From Anthoceros angustus (Eukaryota; Streptophyta; Anthocerotopsida; Anthocerotales; Anthocerotaceae): 64,000 bases of DNA. Location of the stretch: positions 1,240,001 through 1,304,000 of the forward strand of contig MU008170.1 of assembly GCA_010909165.1 (NCBI GenBank), given 5' to 3'. How positions within the stretch are numbered: the first letter of the stretch is position 1; each line of letters begins with the position of its first letter. Made by a program: the position numbers and the translations under genes. Below are positions 33,832 through 50,499 of the stretch, piece after piece. Under the pieces are notes generated by a model, which saw nothing but the letters and a program-made list of their open reading frames with translations, searched no databases and was not told the DNA's origin.

Positions 33832-34519
33832 ATGACTATGGCAAAATCACAAGTCGATGTACCTTTTATAAGACAAGTATGGGGTTACAATCTTGAACAA
33901 GAATTAGACTTTATCCGGTTCCATATTATTCATCAATATCGTATAATAAGTATAGATACGAATTTCCGAGCAGTGGTGGTGCCCGATGCAAGTTATTACA
34001 TAGAAGACTATGAATACCAAATGATTAAAGGTAATGTAGATAGACTAAAGTTAATCCAACTAGGGCTTACATTTGCCGATGAAAATGCAAAGCTACCTCT
34101 TTGTAAAGAAAGCAAAAGTTTGGTATGGCAATTCAATTTTAGAATCAACCTTGACCAAGATATGTATGCGAAGATAGTATAAATCTCTTGCGTGATGGTA
34201 TAGATTTTGATCAACACGGATAATGGGCATCGATGTTGAACATTTTCGACAACTATTCAAACGCTGCAATATATTACATAATCAAAATTTGCAATGGGTT
34301 GGTTTCCACCCAACCTACGATTTTGCCTACTTGCTAAAACCATCACAGTCAAGAATTACCGAGACAAGAGAAGAATTTCTTTGTTTTGTAGCTAATTATT
34401 TTCCTAATATATTTGACGTCAAATACATGATGTGTTGGACAAGTAGTTTAAGTATATTAGCAAAAGTACTAAGTGGGGAGACAAAGGGACTTGTCATCAA
34501 GGTGTCCAGATTCCTTTAA
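33832..34519 (+). pseudogene. CAF1 (CCR4-NOT) deadenylase pseudogene
   Basis: Two adjacent frames give an intronless CAF1/POP2-type sequence. The first has 'VPFIRQVWGYNLEQELDFIR', then 'KGNVDRLKLIQLGLTFADEN', then 'VWQFNFRINLDQDMYAK'. The second has 'GIDVEHFRQLF', 'WVGFHPTYDFAYLLK' and 'YFPNIFDVKYMM'. The active enzyme is a DEDD 3'-exonuclease that shortens mRNA poly(A) tails in the cytoplasm. Motif I, normally D-T-E-F-P-G, reads D-T-N-F-R-A. A shift of one base would give D-T-E-F-P, so a compensated indel pair probably damaged it. Two further frame breaks lie near 34172 and 34222. The last catalytic block (H-x-A-G-S-D) is missing. It is therefore a clear relic. Confidence 0.88.
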
Positions 34520-36600
34520 CTTTTCATGTATTTCAAAAATATGTGAAAAGTGGCCCATCTTCAAGATGGACACTTCATGTATTATAAGGATCAATTATAT
34601 GGATTAAGTCCATATAAAATATATTTTAAACTAAAATTAATTTAATAATGAACTAAGTTCTATAAACATATTTTATCTTACTATCATCAGGCGTATTATC
34701 TAGCGTAAACTTTTCAACCCTGTACGGAAGAGGCACGTGTTCAATTGCTCTTTCTAACCCTACCACAGTCCCCACTGTGGAACGCAAAAGTTTGGGCCTC
34801 TTTGTCATTTTGATCTAATTCGTTTCATTTTGGTTTGACCCCGATCCAAGGTGACCAACATCTATTAATGGATGCTTCTTTTGAGCCATTCAGGGAAGTT
34901 AGGAACAATGATAGGAACTTAGAAGTTTCGTGATAGGTAGACTAGTTCAGAGTAGGAGGAGGTCCTTCCCAAGTAGGTCGACGAGGAGGACCTTTGGGCG
35001 TAGGGTATATTTTTAGGTAATGCTTAGTCTATATATGTGAATAAGGGGGATATAGGAAATTAATTTAGGATCATAGGGTTAAGTAGCAATAAGGTGGCAC
35101 ACCTGGGAGTGTTTGGCAGGGAACACTGCTTGAGAAGATATTGGTGGAGATGGTGCCTCGTGGCGATAATCGACGGTCCAGGCTAGTTAGGCATTATTTT
35201 CCGAACGGCCTAAATGGGAGGGCATCTTCCACCTCTCTCTTTAGCAAGCAGGTGTGAGCCTCCCCTTAGTGAGATTTGAGATAGAAATGGAGGGGGAGGA
35301 GGGGGGAGGAGCGGGGGGATGCTTGATTTCGCCATAGGATTGTGCAAGCTTTGTGCATGTGTTCAAGGCATCCATGCAAGCTTGAGCGATTGAGGAGCTC
35401 GAAGCTAGGTGGCACACGTCTGGGTGCTTTGTGGACAGCAACATGGGCTGGCACAGGAGATAGGAGGGGGCCTTGTACAAGCTTGGAAGTTGCAGGGCGC
35501 ATGGTTGGAAGGAGCTATGCTTAGGAGCTAGGAGTTGCAAGGAGTGTGTGCTGGGAAGTGACACGGGCAAATTGTGAGGCACGCAATTTCAAAGAGGGCG
35601 CATCCGTGTTGTGGGTGTGCAGAAGCAAGAGCTCAACTTTTGGAGCTAAGGTGTGGAGAAGCCAAGGCCAACTGTTTCTGAATACTCAAACTCACCACTG
35701 TGAAAACGGCGTCTTGCATTTGCAGCCTTGGAGTACACAAGCTCACTTTCCTTGGCAGGCCTGGATATGGCAGCCATGTCGATAGCGGAAGGTCTGGCAG
35801 ACACAGTAGCAGCCCTCTGACTTAAAGTCTCTCCTGAGGTGCCTCGCGAACGTCCTCCTGCCGGCGCTAGGTTTAGCGGCAATCACTGCTGCAGAAGAAG
35901 GATTCACCTCCTTCTCCTTTCTGTGCAATTGGGCAGTTGATTTAGTAGCAAACCTTCCTGTTGTCCTGCGCGCATCGATGCTTAGGAGCCGTAACCTCGG
36001 AAGACGAAGACATGGTGAGAAGCACTATCTTCCTCTCAAGATGCTCTATGGCAATGAGGCTCAAGGCGTAAAGCAGAATTATATAGGACACGACTCATCC
36101 TGCAGCTGACTTCACTCGGCAGCTTATCCGTGTCATGAAACCGGGGTGTAAGATGGTATAGGCACAAGTGCCGTAATGAGAAGTATACGATTCGCAGCTC
36201 AACCTCAGTCCTTCACGAGCAGCTCGCTACATGAAGTCTGTCCTTTTCATTATCAACAAGTGGGAGTGAAGAAATAGAGTGTTGACATAATGAGTAGGGT
36301 TCAGGGTTTAGCTAATTATTACTTGACTCATATAACTTAGGGTAATCCAACTAGTGTCCTTTCATTAGGGTTACGTCTCTTCACCGAATGGACATACCTT
36401 TTCATCTTCTTAGTTTAAGATGTCTTTTCAAGCATAACTACTTACTTCTTTTTCTTAATCAATATACAATATAATTATCTCATGAATGATGAGAGTAATT
36501 CACATAAATCTTCAAAACCTATGTAAACCCTCTAGCTACAAGCCGAGCCTTATACCTGCGATTTCTCCTTGGGCATTTAGCTTAAGCTTGAAAACTCATT
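34520..36600. other. Intergenic, no recognisable gene
   Basis: Scattered short frames only. A minus-strand stretch at 35646-36013 has plausible codon patterns ('MAAISRPAKESELVYSKAAN') but no family match and stops in every frame. Confidence 0.5.
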
Positions 36601-36619
36601 TACAGGATGTAGGCTTTCG

Positions 36620-37750
36620 ACCAGAGGGTAGTTCAACAAATTTCCAAGTATGATTCTTGACTAGAGAGTTGAATTCATCATCGACTGCCGCTTTTCATTT
36701 GTCATGTTGAGGTCCATAGAATGCTGCCTTAAGAGATTGTGGCTCTAAGTGTAAAGCCATTGAGGCAGATCGGCATACGAGGTACGGAAATCAATAGACT
36801 CATATCAAGGTTTTTTCCACTCTTCGCGCGATGGCCTATGCCGAGTAGATTGTCTTAAAGGGGGCTCTAGATCTGGCTCAGGAAGAGGTTTGGCAAGTAC
36901 GGGCTCAGCTGGGCCTACCACAACAAGTTTGGCTTCAACAAGCTCAGGGGCAACAGGTGCTAACAGATCATCTGCAAATGCCTTGGCAAGAGGCTGAGGC
37001 TCAATGTCAGGGACATCGAGGGTGACATCTACATCATGTGGAAACTAATAATCAGAAGGTTCATTGTCATAGCAGGTGGGTGGGTCAAGGTTAGGGTCGT
37101 ACTCTCTACTCGATCTCTCTCCTTAGTTGGTAATGATGTAAGATGGGCGGTTTAGTGGGTTCAAGGAAAGTGACATAACAAGCTAAAGTGGCATGCCTAG
37201 TTGCAGGATCATACAATTTATAAGCCTTAGAAGTCTCATTGTAACCAAAAAAAGATGAGGGCATGAGCACGAGGATCTTAATTGCGTCTTTTCTCCTCAG
37301 GGATAAAGGCAAAGGTAACGAGAACCAAAAACCCGAAGGTGTAGAAGACTGGGTTTTCGATGCCATAAAGCTTCATATGGGGTTATGTGTGAAACACGGC
37401 TGGTAAACAGACGTTTCAATACAATAGGTGGTACAGACAATACCTTCAGACCAAAAACTTTGGGGTAAGCCAGCCCAAACTAACATACTCCGGGTCATAG
37501 AAAGGAGGGTTTGATTCTTCCTTTCGGCCACACCATTCTGTTGAGGAGCATAGGGGACTGTAAGTTGTCTTTGTATACCATGTTCCCAAACCCGGTGATT
37601 CGGGTTGGTGTAAGTGGAGGTGTGAGGGCCAATTGCCCCCCAACAGAGTTGCCTTGTAAGTGTAGGGACCGAATAGGCCGGCCCTATCGATGTAGGGGGT
37701 GGCCCTACGTCCATAGGTCCAGATGATAGTGCGACGAGAGGTAGCATTGC
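36620..37750 (-). pseudogene. Ty1/copia polyprotein fragment (integrase to start of RT)
   Basis: On the minus strand 37373-37600 encodes 'IQRQLTVPYAPQQNGVAERK' with 'NQTLLSMTRSMLVW', the integrase region with the catalytic Glu. The 37106-37366 stretch encodes 'FGYNETSKAYKLYDPATRHA', the end of integrase. Lower coordinates contain an acidic/Pro linker, then near 36660-36690 the reverse transcriptase entry 'AAVDDEFNSLVKN'. No LTRs were found. It belongs to the same broad lineage as the complete element but is an older, separate relic. Confidence 0.8.
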
Positions 37751-40700
37751 GAAGAGTGGAGATGGTGTTGGGGTGGCAAATGCCCAAGGAGTGGAGCCAG
37801 TGGTGGGTGCTGATAGGGGCGCCCAAGGAAGGCTGATGGACTATGAGGATGAGAGCGCCATGATAGGTGCAAGTGGAGAGGAAAAGAAGGGGAAACCCTC
37901 TTCCTCTAGGGTTATGGAAGATGCCGGTAGCAAGGATGCAATGGTTGCTAAGAGGGCACGGCTTGCTTTGCTGTATGCGGATAGTGGAGGCTCGCATGGA
38001 GGGAGCGAAGAGCCGATCAAGTTTGAGTGGGGTAGCGGCTGATTTTGCTGTCTTTTGCTTGTTGGTGATAGATGTTATAGTGCCAAGAAGGAGTTTTGTA
38101 GTTGTTAGATTTTATGTTTGGCATAGGTGTAGTTGTGTGGTGGCGGATCTTGAGGCAATTTGTTGGAGAATGAGGAGTAGAGGGTGAAAGCAACTAAGCC
38201 AAGGAAGTAGCTTGAGGTTCCTGCACAGACAAGCAGCCGTTGACAGGTTTGCGTATTAGGGAACGGACGCGTGGAGGGGTGTCACGGCCGAGAATGGTCG
38301 AGGTAGACCGAGACCGTTTTAGGCCGTGCGCCCCGACGCACCCAATACTCGACTGCAGAACGAGGCAGGAGCCGAGGTTTGTTAGGAATTTAAGACTTGG
38401 TGCTCGGTGTACTCGGCTTATAGTTCTTTTTTCTCTTGCGAAGATCAAAGTGTCTGCTGAACATTTATTCTTTTCACCCTAAGCATTCCGCAAAAAAACC
38501 AATAGGGCGGTCAAGGCCCCAGACGAGGCCACAACTTTACAGTCGAATTGTGGAGGATTTGCTGCAGGGGTTTGGGTTGGGAGCTGAGCATGCGAGAGAG
38601 GAGTAGCAATCCGTGCAAGGAGCTCATGTTCAAGTGAGCAGCCACAAGGGTTGCAATAGTAGGCTATGTCGGTGCCGAGGCATGTAGAATTGTGCTCACG
38701 GGGGAGTCACGATGTGAGGATGGCACGACAAGGCCGTGTGCTAAAATAGAAGAGGCCATGGTAGAGCGCTCACGGCAGGCTGAATTTGCAGCTGGGCTGC
38801 AAGATGGAGGTGTGGCATGGCCACAGGAAGGCAGTATTGCAGCTGGGCTACAACATGGTGAAGGAAATCACAACGAGGTTTGCATTATGAAGGCAGAATT
38901 TGAAGTTGGGCTGCAAGTAGGTATGAAGGGAGGCCGTTGTGGTGGCTGCGATGAGAATTGGGCAGCAAGGCGGGCTGATACGAGAGTTGGTGGAGGAGTT
39001 CGCTAAAGAGAATTGTTGTTAAGGAGCTTGGTGAGGAGGTCACTGGGGAATAAATGCAATTTATTTAGGGTGTGTGATGTGCACAAGGGAACTTGGTGTG
39101 TTGTTGGATATTGAAGTATAAGAACTCTAGAGCTAAGCATCTTAGGGGTAGATTAGTGCTTAGATGGGGTGCTTTTTGTATGAGGTATATAAGCTTATAT
39201 TTGTAGAAGTCACATGGGAGCTGCTTGGGAGAGTGCATAGGTGGTGCACTCTATGTTAGATAGGAGGTGCCATGTAGCGGCGCCGCAGAAGCAAGTAGAG
39301 CTGTGATGTAGGTCGTGTCCCTACGGATGTACGTAGGTAGGTGTAGGCGGGGCGTGTCCCTACAGATGTATGTAGGTAGGTGTAGGCGGGGCGTGTCCCT
39401 ACAAATGTAGGTAGGTAGGTGTAGGCGGGGGTTGTAGGTGCAGCTTGGCGCACGGGGTTTGGAGGTTGAGGATTAAGCTTTTTCCTTGGGTTTTGCTAGG
39501 CAGGATGGTCTCTATGGGAGCGCCTAGGGCCAAAGAGATGCAGGGAATGTTGTTCTTGCACATGAGCTGATGAAAATTGATGACTTAAGAGCCTTCTTGG
39601 TGCAAACCAGCTAGGGTCTTGAATTTGTGCAAGATGGATGGGCAGGAGTCTTGGATTCATGGTGGGGGTTGATAGCTACAATAGAAATTAGATGTTATGG
39701 TTGGCTGTGGGGAATAATGGATGGGATATGGCCAAATGCTTGCAGCAACCACTCATATCTATGGCTGCAATTCAGGGCTTCAATTTAGGCAAGCTCTTTT
39801 GCTATAATTGTCACATGAGAAGACTAGAGCACTACATAAAAGTACAGGGAGGAGTGAGCTAGGGCTTGTGTGTGTGCCCTGTACTTGTGTGTGTCATCTT
39901 ATGAGTGATGCTGCCATCTCCTCTTTGTGTGCTCTTTTCTTGTGCCACCAACTTCTTGGGTCTTGATGTGCCTTGGCTGGGTTTTGGGAGTGAATTTCTT
40001 CTTAGACGGGGGCATCCTTAGTGTCCCTAGTGCTTGGGTGAATTCCCCTTGCCTTCTAGCTTAGGTATATATTGTAGAATCTGTGATGTTCTCTCCTTTT
40101 CTATTTATTGTAGATAGTGACTTCTTAGAAGCGTGGTCTATAGGGGGAATCTACCATGTCTTCTTCTTCTCATCTTATCTTTCTTATCTTCTCTTTTCTT
40201 TCTTGCATCTTGGTATTTATTCTCCTTATGGGATTGGTAAGGACCAAGCTGCAAGGACGAGGTTGGTTCCGGATGAAGCCATGTGTGGATACCGTGAAGG
40301 GTTTCTGAAGGCCAAGGAAACCCCAAGCTTATGAAGCGCATGGTGATAGTTTGGAGTGTGAGCTCGTTGCTGGAAATGTTGGACGATGGGACGGTGTGTG
40401 TGGAGGCCTGCAATAATTGTGGAGGGATGGAGTGCAAACCATGGGAAGAGCATGAGTCTCTTCTCCACAAAGCTTTAGATTTTGTGATGTGGAGTGTGTG
40501 GCTCAGAGGAGCCAGCTGTGGAATTGTGTGGGAACGCCATTGTGGAGTTAATGCTGCGGCAAGTGGAGGATTTATGGCAGACTGGTTAGGATTTGGAGTG
40601 AGCAATCACAGATCATAGTGAAGTTTTCCCGCATTAAAGTAGTCGAGAGAACCCATTGTCGTGCTCTTACGAACACATTTTGAGTTGTTGCTTGTGGTAA

Positions 40701-41428
40701 GCTACCAGTTGTGAATGACTACTAGTTATGAGCTGTAAGTTAGTATAAGAGGATGAGAAGTGGCTATGACATGTAATACAAAGGCTAGGACGAATAGTTG
40801 GAAGTCACCTTGAACAAGCTAAAGGACACATAATATTTGGAGGAGGGCAAAAAAGAAAAAGAGATGGAGAGGGAAAGAGCCGATAGGAGGAAGGTGATAT
40901 TGACATCAATGCAGAAGTGCCAACATTACCTCATCTATGTAGTTTGTGCGCAACGTTGCTTGACACGCACAAGAAAGTTATAATTCGACTTGCTAAGTTT
41001 TGATGAAAACGATGACACTAGCATGAGATACAAAGGAAGGGGATCCGAAAGGTAGGTACATATGTATGTAAGCTTACCGTATTCAAGTGGGAGCACGTGC
41101 GTTGCAAATTTTAACCCATAATAGAATAGAGACACTAAACTTACGAAGGGCTCAATCTCCCTCGCCCAACAAAATCCTACATTTCCCGTTCTTTTGTTTT
41201 GTAGCCACCGAAAACAGATTCGCTTGTTTCATCCAACAACCATCCAATAGGATTCTTCTTCTTCGTTTATGGTCTTCCTCTTATATTCAGATGGACTCCA
41301 TCTCATTTCTATTTACCTAGGTGTTCACCAGGCCAATATCTCTCTTGAATCTATCTCCTGAGGAAGATGAAACATTTGCCCGGCCTGCGAGGCCAAGCAA
41401 CCAAGCAAGCGTGTAAGGAACCGCGGGT
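37751..41428. other. Intergenic, no recognisable gene
   Basis: Frames here (for example 37773-38042, rich in Gly, Glu and Ser, and 40138-40605 on the minus strand) show no domain and I do not support them. The stretch contains a minisatellite (see 39314) and G-rich, low-complexity text. It ends at the start codon of the pTAC3-like gene. Confidence 0.55.
39314..39430. repeat. 39-bp minisatellite, three copies
   Basis: The unit starts 'cgtgtccctac' at 39314, 39353 and 39392, an exact 39-bp period, and ends 'gtaggtgtaggcgggg'. It contains nested GTAG repeats. Confidence 0.95.
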
Positions 41429-44400
41429 ATGGCGTCGGCCGTCGCCGCTGCTGCCTGTTGCGGCAGCAGCAGCGGCTATGACCCGCTGGGTTGGCCCTGC
41501 GTCTCGAGCTTCTCGAGCGTCTCAAGCTTCTTCTGCGTTTCAGTCTGGACAAGGTCTAGGCCCTCGAGGCTGCCAGCGCGACGGGCGACGACGGTGAAAG
41601 CGGTGCTGGCGGAACCGCGGTCCAGGCCGGCCCTAGGGTTGGAGAATGGGCGTAGCAGGGGCGGGGCGCGGCTGGAATTTTCCATGGGCGCGGAGGTTGG
41701 ATTGCTGGAAGAGGTGGAGCTGAGGTACAGCTTTCTGGAGTACATTATGGAGAGGGCCCGGGGTGGGGACGCCCAAGGGGTGGAGGAGGCGATGTCAGAG
41801 ATGGGAATAGCAGGACTGCAGCCTGGGCCGCGGGCATATCACGGCCTGGTGGTGGCCTACGCTTTGAACGGGGACAGTGATGGAGCGGTACTTTGGCAGA
41901 ATCGTCCATTTGGCACATGCATTTGTTTCTGGGGAGGAGGAGCTGCTAGCCAGTCTTAGCGACATGACATTCCGCCTGTGCCTGTGCCCGTTGTTGGTCA
42001 CGACCCGCTCATTCTGTTCTCGTCTCCTGGCTGGTAAAATTGCATTGCAGCTCCAAGCTCTGCGGAGGGAGTTTGGGTCCGGGGAAAGGCCGTTGCCGGA
42101 GACTTTCACTTCCCTGGCGCGCTTGTTCGGGTCCAAGGGCCACGCCAAGAGAGGTGAAGAGATTCTGGCAGCGATGGAGAAAATGGATCAGGACCCTCGA
42201 TTAGCCTGGCTTGCACTAGTCGGTGAGGCTTCGATTCCCGACTTCAGTCCGGATTTGGTGCGCAGGTCAGCTCAGTCTGCTGACATGGGAGCCACTGTTC
42301 TGATGCTTTTTGTTTTCTCCTTTGTCTTCTACGTGAGTGACTTTGTGGCTTGGCTCGGTCAATTGGGCTCATGGTTTCCAGGAATGTGCTTTCATGTGCT
42401 TGTCAGAGGAGCTGTTCAATGCTGGTCAGTTGGAGGAAGCCAACAACATTTTTTTCAAAGGTGCGACTGGTGGGCTGAAGTCCACAAACCACCTGGACGA
42501 CATTCTAGTCCATGAGAACTGCAGGATCGGGCAACATGGGAATGCCGTCAACATAATGAAGCTAATGGAGTTTCGGGGAAGGAGAGCTACCACGTTTCAC
42601 TTCAATTGTCTTCTCATGGCGCAGGTACAGCACGTTCGTTTTGCTACTTACACTGTATCTGGTGGCTGTCTGATTTATTGTAGGCAGAGCAGTGATTTGA
42701 CTCGACAAACTTTGAAGCTGAGTGTGAGCAATGAAACACTGACATCGTGTATTGGTTCCAGGCAAACGCAGATGTCCCTGACATTGCTGCAATGACGTTT
42801 GAGAATATGCAGTATGGGCATGGTACTTACTCTCTCGGGCACATGTTGCACCTTAGTTACAGTTTCTTATCTGAAGTGGAAGGGCCTGAAGTCATTCATT
42901 GTTTTTCACAACGTTTTCAGAACCAGAATGTTGCCTGCTGCTCACAATTGCATGTTTTGGCCGTGATTAGAGGGAATGAATCCAGATACTGAATCTTACA
43001 ACTGGCTGATACAAGCACATACGCGCCACAAGTATGGTGACAGGTTGGTATCATCCAAAGATGTCGATTGGTATGTTTGGCTAAAGAATCTGTCAGAGAT
43101 TGACTTCCATGCTTTCAAGCCAAGAATTTATCTTATGTATTTAGCATCTGATTTCTCAAACGGGTGTGTTGGCAGGTGCAAGGAAGTTATAGATGTGCTT
43201 GGGGTAATGGTGGAAGACCATAAGCGGGTGATGCCTAATTTGAGGACCTACACGTATGTTGTCTAATGATCTTTCCTTGATGAAATTCAATCTGTTCAGT
43301 GTCCATTTGTGTGAGATTGTCATGAAACTCTCTTTGGCCAAATTCAGACTGCTGGTTGAGTGCTTCACGAAGTGGAATCAGGTCAATGAGGCTGTCCGGC
43401 ACTTCCGAGCACTATGTCAGTACCCTGGAGGCACAATGGCTCTTCATAATGATGGCAAAAACGATGACTGTCTGTCTCTGTATTTGAGGGCCATATGTCT
43501 AGAGGGTGCGTATTTATGAGTGTACTTGTTGCTGGAGTCACTTTTTTGTAGGTCTTGATTGGTGACGATGTTAATGTGCTCAGAAGTTTGACTGTTCTTC
43601 TTATCAGGGAGGGCGGTCGAGATTCTGCAGGCATTGGAAGCTATGGAAAAGGACAATCAGTCCCTTCCTCCAAGGGCTATGTTTGTGAACAGGAAGGGAC
43701 GTACGATAGTTAGTTCATGGATTGAACCTCTCCAGCAAGAACCAGATCTGGGCTACGAGGTGGATTATGTTGCAAGGTCAGACTCCCTGTGATTGGCGCC
43801 TTGAACAGGTATATGACAAGCTTTTCTGCAAGTACTTAGTTGGCTTCTTAACATACTGAAATTCTTGCCAATGTGTAGGTACATAGCAGAAGGTGGGCTG
43901 ACTGGCACCCGGAATCGCTGGAGGTCCTCACCTAATCAGCAAGGTCGCCTTGTTGACCCTGACTCTGAGGGTTTTGCATATTCAAAACCGATTGAGGTGT
44001 CCTTCAGACAACACTGCTCTCAGATGCGGAAGAAGTACAATCTGAAGCTTTTGAGGAAGCTGAAACTAGAAGGTGCCGCAGCTTTAGGACCTGGAGCTAC
44101 TGAAGATGACCTGATCAGAGTTCTGGACAAGTTGAAGAAGGAGACATTTGGCGAATCTTTTGCTCAATCACGAAAGCCAAAAGCGGCAAGCAAAATGTTG
44201 GTTTCTGAGTTAAAGCAGGAGTTAGAGGCACAAGATTTGCCCACAGATGGAACAAGGCCAGTTCTTTATCAAAGAGTGCAGAAAGCAAGGAGAATCAATC
44301 GTGCCAGGGGTAGACCATTATGGGTGCCACCAGCAGAGTATGAAGATGTGGAGGTGAACTTAATTCATACCAAGCTGACTCCAGAGTGAATGCTATCTCT

Positions 44401-45656
44401 GTCTGAGCTTGTTTGACCCTCCATGAGCTAAGTGGTGGTTTGTAATTACTTTTTGTTTGTTCTGAATTCAACTTATGTTTGCAGGTTGATGAGGAACTTG
44501 ACAAGTTCATGTCTCAGCTGAGTCTGAAAGATGAAAATACGGAGTATTGGCGAAAGAAATTTTCCATCCTGGGTTCTTCTGATGGTACCCACAGTACAGA
44601 GCAACCAGATGTGGATGTTGATGTTGCTGCACTTCAAGAAGATGAGGAAAATGATGAGGCAGAAGATGAGGAAGACGAGGAAATAGAAGAGGAGGTAGAG
44701 GATGTTGATTTGGCAGAAGATGGTGGTGAAGAAGATGAACCTGATGATGCTCCCGAGATGCTGGCTGTTCAGCTATTTAAAAACACAGCTGATTTACCGG
44801 AGGAGAAGGTATGTGTACTATGTTGCATACATCTCAAGGTGGTTTGCATACCCCTCCGTCGTGTGATTGCATCTGTATGTTCACCCAGGGTTTTAGGGGT
44901 TTCCACGTAAGGTGTCTGGCCTACCTAACAGGGTTTCTCCTGTACACCAGCTGAAACGGGAGCTTGGTCGAAGAGATGGGGATTGGCTTGACTTAACCTT
45001 GGAGGAGAAGTTTGCAAAGCTGAAAGCTGATAGGATCTTTGATGTATCTGAACTTTACACCATAGCTGATGTTTGGGGCTGGACATGGGAGCGGCACTTG
45101 CTGGACTCTGCGCCAGACCGTTGGACACAGGAGCATGAGGTCCAGTTAGGAATGCAGATCTTGCAGAAGGTACGGTTGTATTGTTGACTTCCTTTGACAG
45201 CTTCTGTAGACCGGAGGTTCTGGGCCACCACCACCTAACTGTTGTCTCTCTCATCTTTGGTGTAGGTGCTCGATCTTGGGGGCGTACCGACGGTAAGCGA
45301 TTGTGCAATGTTGGTTCGTGCTGCCATCAAAGCACCCTGGCCAGAAGCTATCGTGTCCTTACTCCAACAGTCACACAAGCTGAAATATGTGTATGGAAAG
45401 TAAGGGCTCTGCAGCCTCAAGAATGGGTGCCCGTTAGTTCCACATAGATCTCACGACAAGTGCTGTGTTGTCTTACACAAACCTACGTGTGCTTGTGGTG
45501 TGCAGTAAGCTGTATGAAGAGGCGGTGACGTTGTGTATATCGCTCGGGGAGAGGGACGCAGCTGTTGCTATTGTTGCTGATATGGAAGACGCAGGGATTG
45601 TAGCATCAGCTGAACTACTTGGCAAAATTCTGGAGGTACGTCCAGACGACGTGTAA
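41429..45656 (+). CDS. pTAC3: pTAC3-like plastid transcription protein (SAP domain, PPR-like repeats)
   Basis: Exons: 41429-41887, 42051-42222, 42407-42624, 42762-42822, 42971-43043, 43176-43253, 43348-43505, 43608-43776, 43879-44353, 44485-44808, 44951-45169, 45266-45399, 45506-45656. All introns are GT-AG, phases agree, and the total is 2691 nt, or 896 aa, close to the usual ~900 aa. The N-terminus is rich in Ser, Ala and Arg without acidic residues (plastid transit peptide). PPR-like helical repeats follow (about residues 95-420; 'GPRAYHGLVVAYALNGD', 'TTFHFNCLLMAQ', 'PDTESYNWLIQAHTR'). The SAP domain is at about 565-605 ('SKMLVSELKQELEAQDLP') with 'ARGRPLWVPP'. A Glu/Asp tract lies at about 665-715. 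The conserved C-terminus includes 'YTIADVWGWTWE' and 'AVAIVADMEDAGI'. In Arabidopsis pTAC3 belongs to the plastid-encoded RNA polymerase complex. The gene is convergent with the RuvB-like gene. Confidence 0.95.
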
Positions 45657-46249
45657 GATGAAGGTAGTTTGCTGAAACCCCCACGTTGTAAGAATGCCTG
45701 ATTGACCTCCAAGTAGTGCATCATTCGGTGCCTATCGATGAGCTTTTTGGAGCACAATATTTATACAGACAAAAGATGGCTTAGGAGTTTCCTTCGTCGA
45801 AGGAAGCACATTTGTTGTGAGTCACAATCTGCCGCTGCTGCTGCTGACAATATGTGGCAATTCTCGATCACTTCCTAAGACTTTAATTCCCGACTCATAC
45901 CAACTCATCCATGAGTGATACAAAGGTTTGGGCGGTATCCTCTCGTTCTCTGAAGTCCTGACTGTCCAATCCAAGTGACAAAATTGATGAACAGATGCCA
46001 TCCTTTCGTGAAGGAACGTAGAGACCAGTGGCAGAAGGTTTACACTGGGATTCCAGTTGTTTTCAGGTTGTTGGCACAGATGGCCTGCTACCTCCTCAGG
46101 TTTGCACTGCAACGTTGTACGAAGGGAGGCAGAGGCAGGTAGGTCTGTTGGGTGCGTGCAGGAGCATGCCGAAACTGTGTAAATGTTGTACCAGACAGTG
46201 GAGTGTAGTTGTTGTTGCTGTTGTTGGTGAGCAGACGACAGAACCAGCC
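45657..46249. other. Spacer between two convergent genes
   Basis: 593 bp between the stop codons of the pTAC3-like and RuvB-like genes. It should contain both 3' untranslated regions. No further gene is seen. Confidence 0.7.
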
Positions 46250-49790
<3,541 letters not shown>

Positions 49791-49793
49791 TCC

Positions 49794-50252
49794 ATGGCGT
49801 ACCCTAGGATTAATGCCATGGAGAGAGGAGACGTCTTTCTAGAATCTGCGATTCACTTCGTATCTGTATTCGTATGCGGATTCACTGGCCATAACGAGTT
49901 CGAACCCCCTCGAGTCGATTCCGTCCTTTGCTTCGCCTTCCCGCGCCTGGAGCTCCCCGGTCCCGGTCTCTGCAGGCCTCTGCTCGTCGCGAGTTACCAG
50001 GAATTTGCGTGCAACTTTAACAGCGCCGATTTCTTGCGCTCGCTGCTAGTTCTGGATCAGCTGAATGCGCGCGCCCGCTCCCTCTCTGGTGAGCGCCATT
50101 TGTCCACTCTGCGTACGCTCTGTGTCCCGATTTCCTGCAATGTGTGCGTCTTCCTCCAGTTTCTCACAACATTGTAGCAGGTTCGTTGTATCGGCTTCAT
50201 CCGGGTGAAGAGTTGTACAATTTTTCGAGTAGCTTGACAGTGGAATTCGAGA
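49794..50252 (+). CDS. Possible two short exons upstream of the TMEM135-like gene (unassigned)
   Basis: A frame from ATG 49794 ('MAYPRINAMERGDVFLESAI') reads coding-like sequence ('YQEFACNFNSADFLRSLLVL') to a donor at about 50090 (TCTG/GTGAGC). After an acceptor at about 50178 (GTAGCAG/GT) the phase-compatible continuation is 'LYRLHPGEELYNFSSSLTVE', ending at a donor (GATCG/GTAAGAG, about 50252). Codon patterns look genuine, but I recognise no family and cannot tell whether this is a separate small gene or the start of the next transcript. The natural downstream splice would enter the next exon in a different frame from its long reading frame. Confidence 0.35.
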
Positions 50253-50499
50253 TCGGTAAGAGGCGATACACGCAATGCGCGAGTCATGTTTCTGCGCCTC
50301 GGAGTTGGATTCTTGTTCACTTTGTTTGAGAAGGGAGGAATTGACATGTTGTTTGCCGTTTGAGATTGCTGCCGGACGTGAAGTTCTTGACACGTTGTTG
50401 GTAATAAATCCGGTCCGGCACATGCTCATCTTCTTTGTTTCCCTTCCATTGTAGGGAGAGCAGTTATTGCTGTGTCGGATATTGTTGTCAGGCATCGCG

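Noticed and set aside
39314-39430. Regularly spaced repeats considered as a CRISPR array
   Set aside because: The 39-bp units are contiguous with no unique spacers, and the window is plant nuclear DNA.
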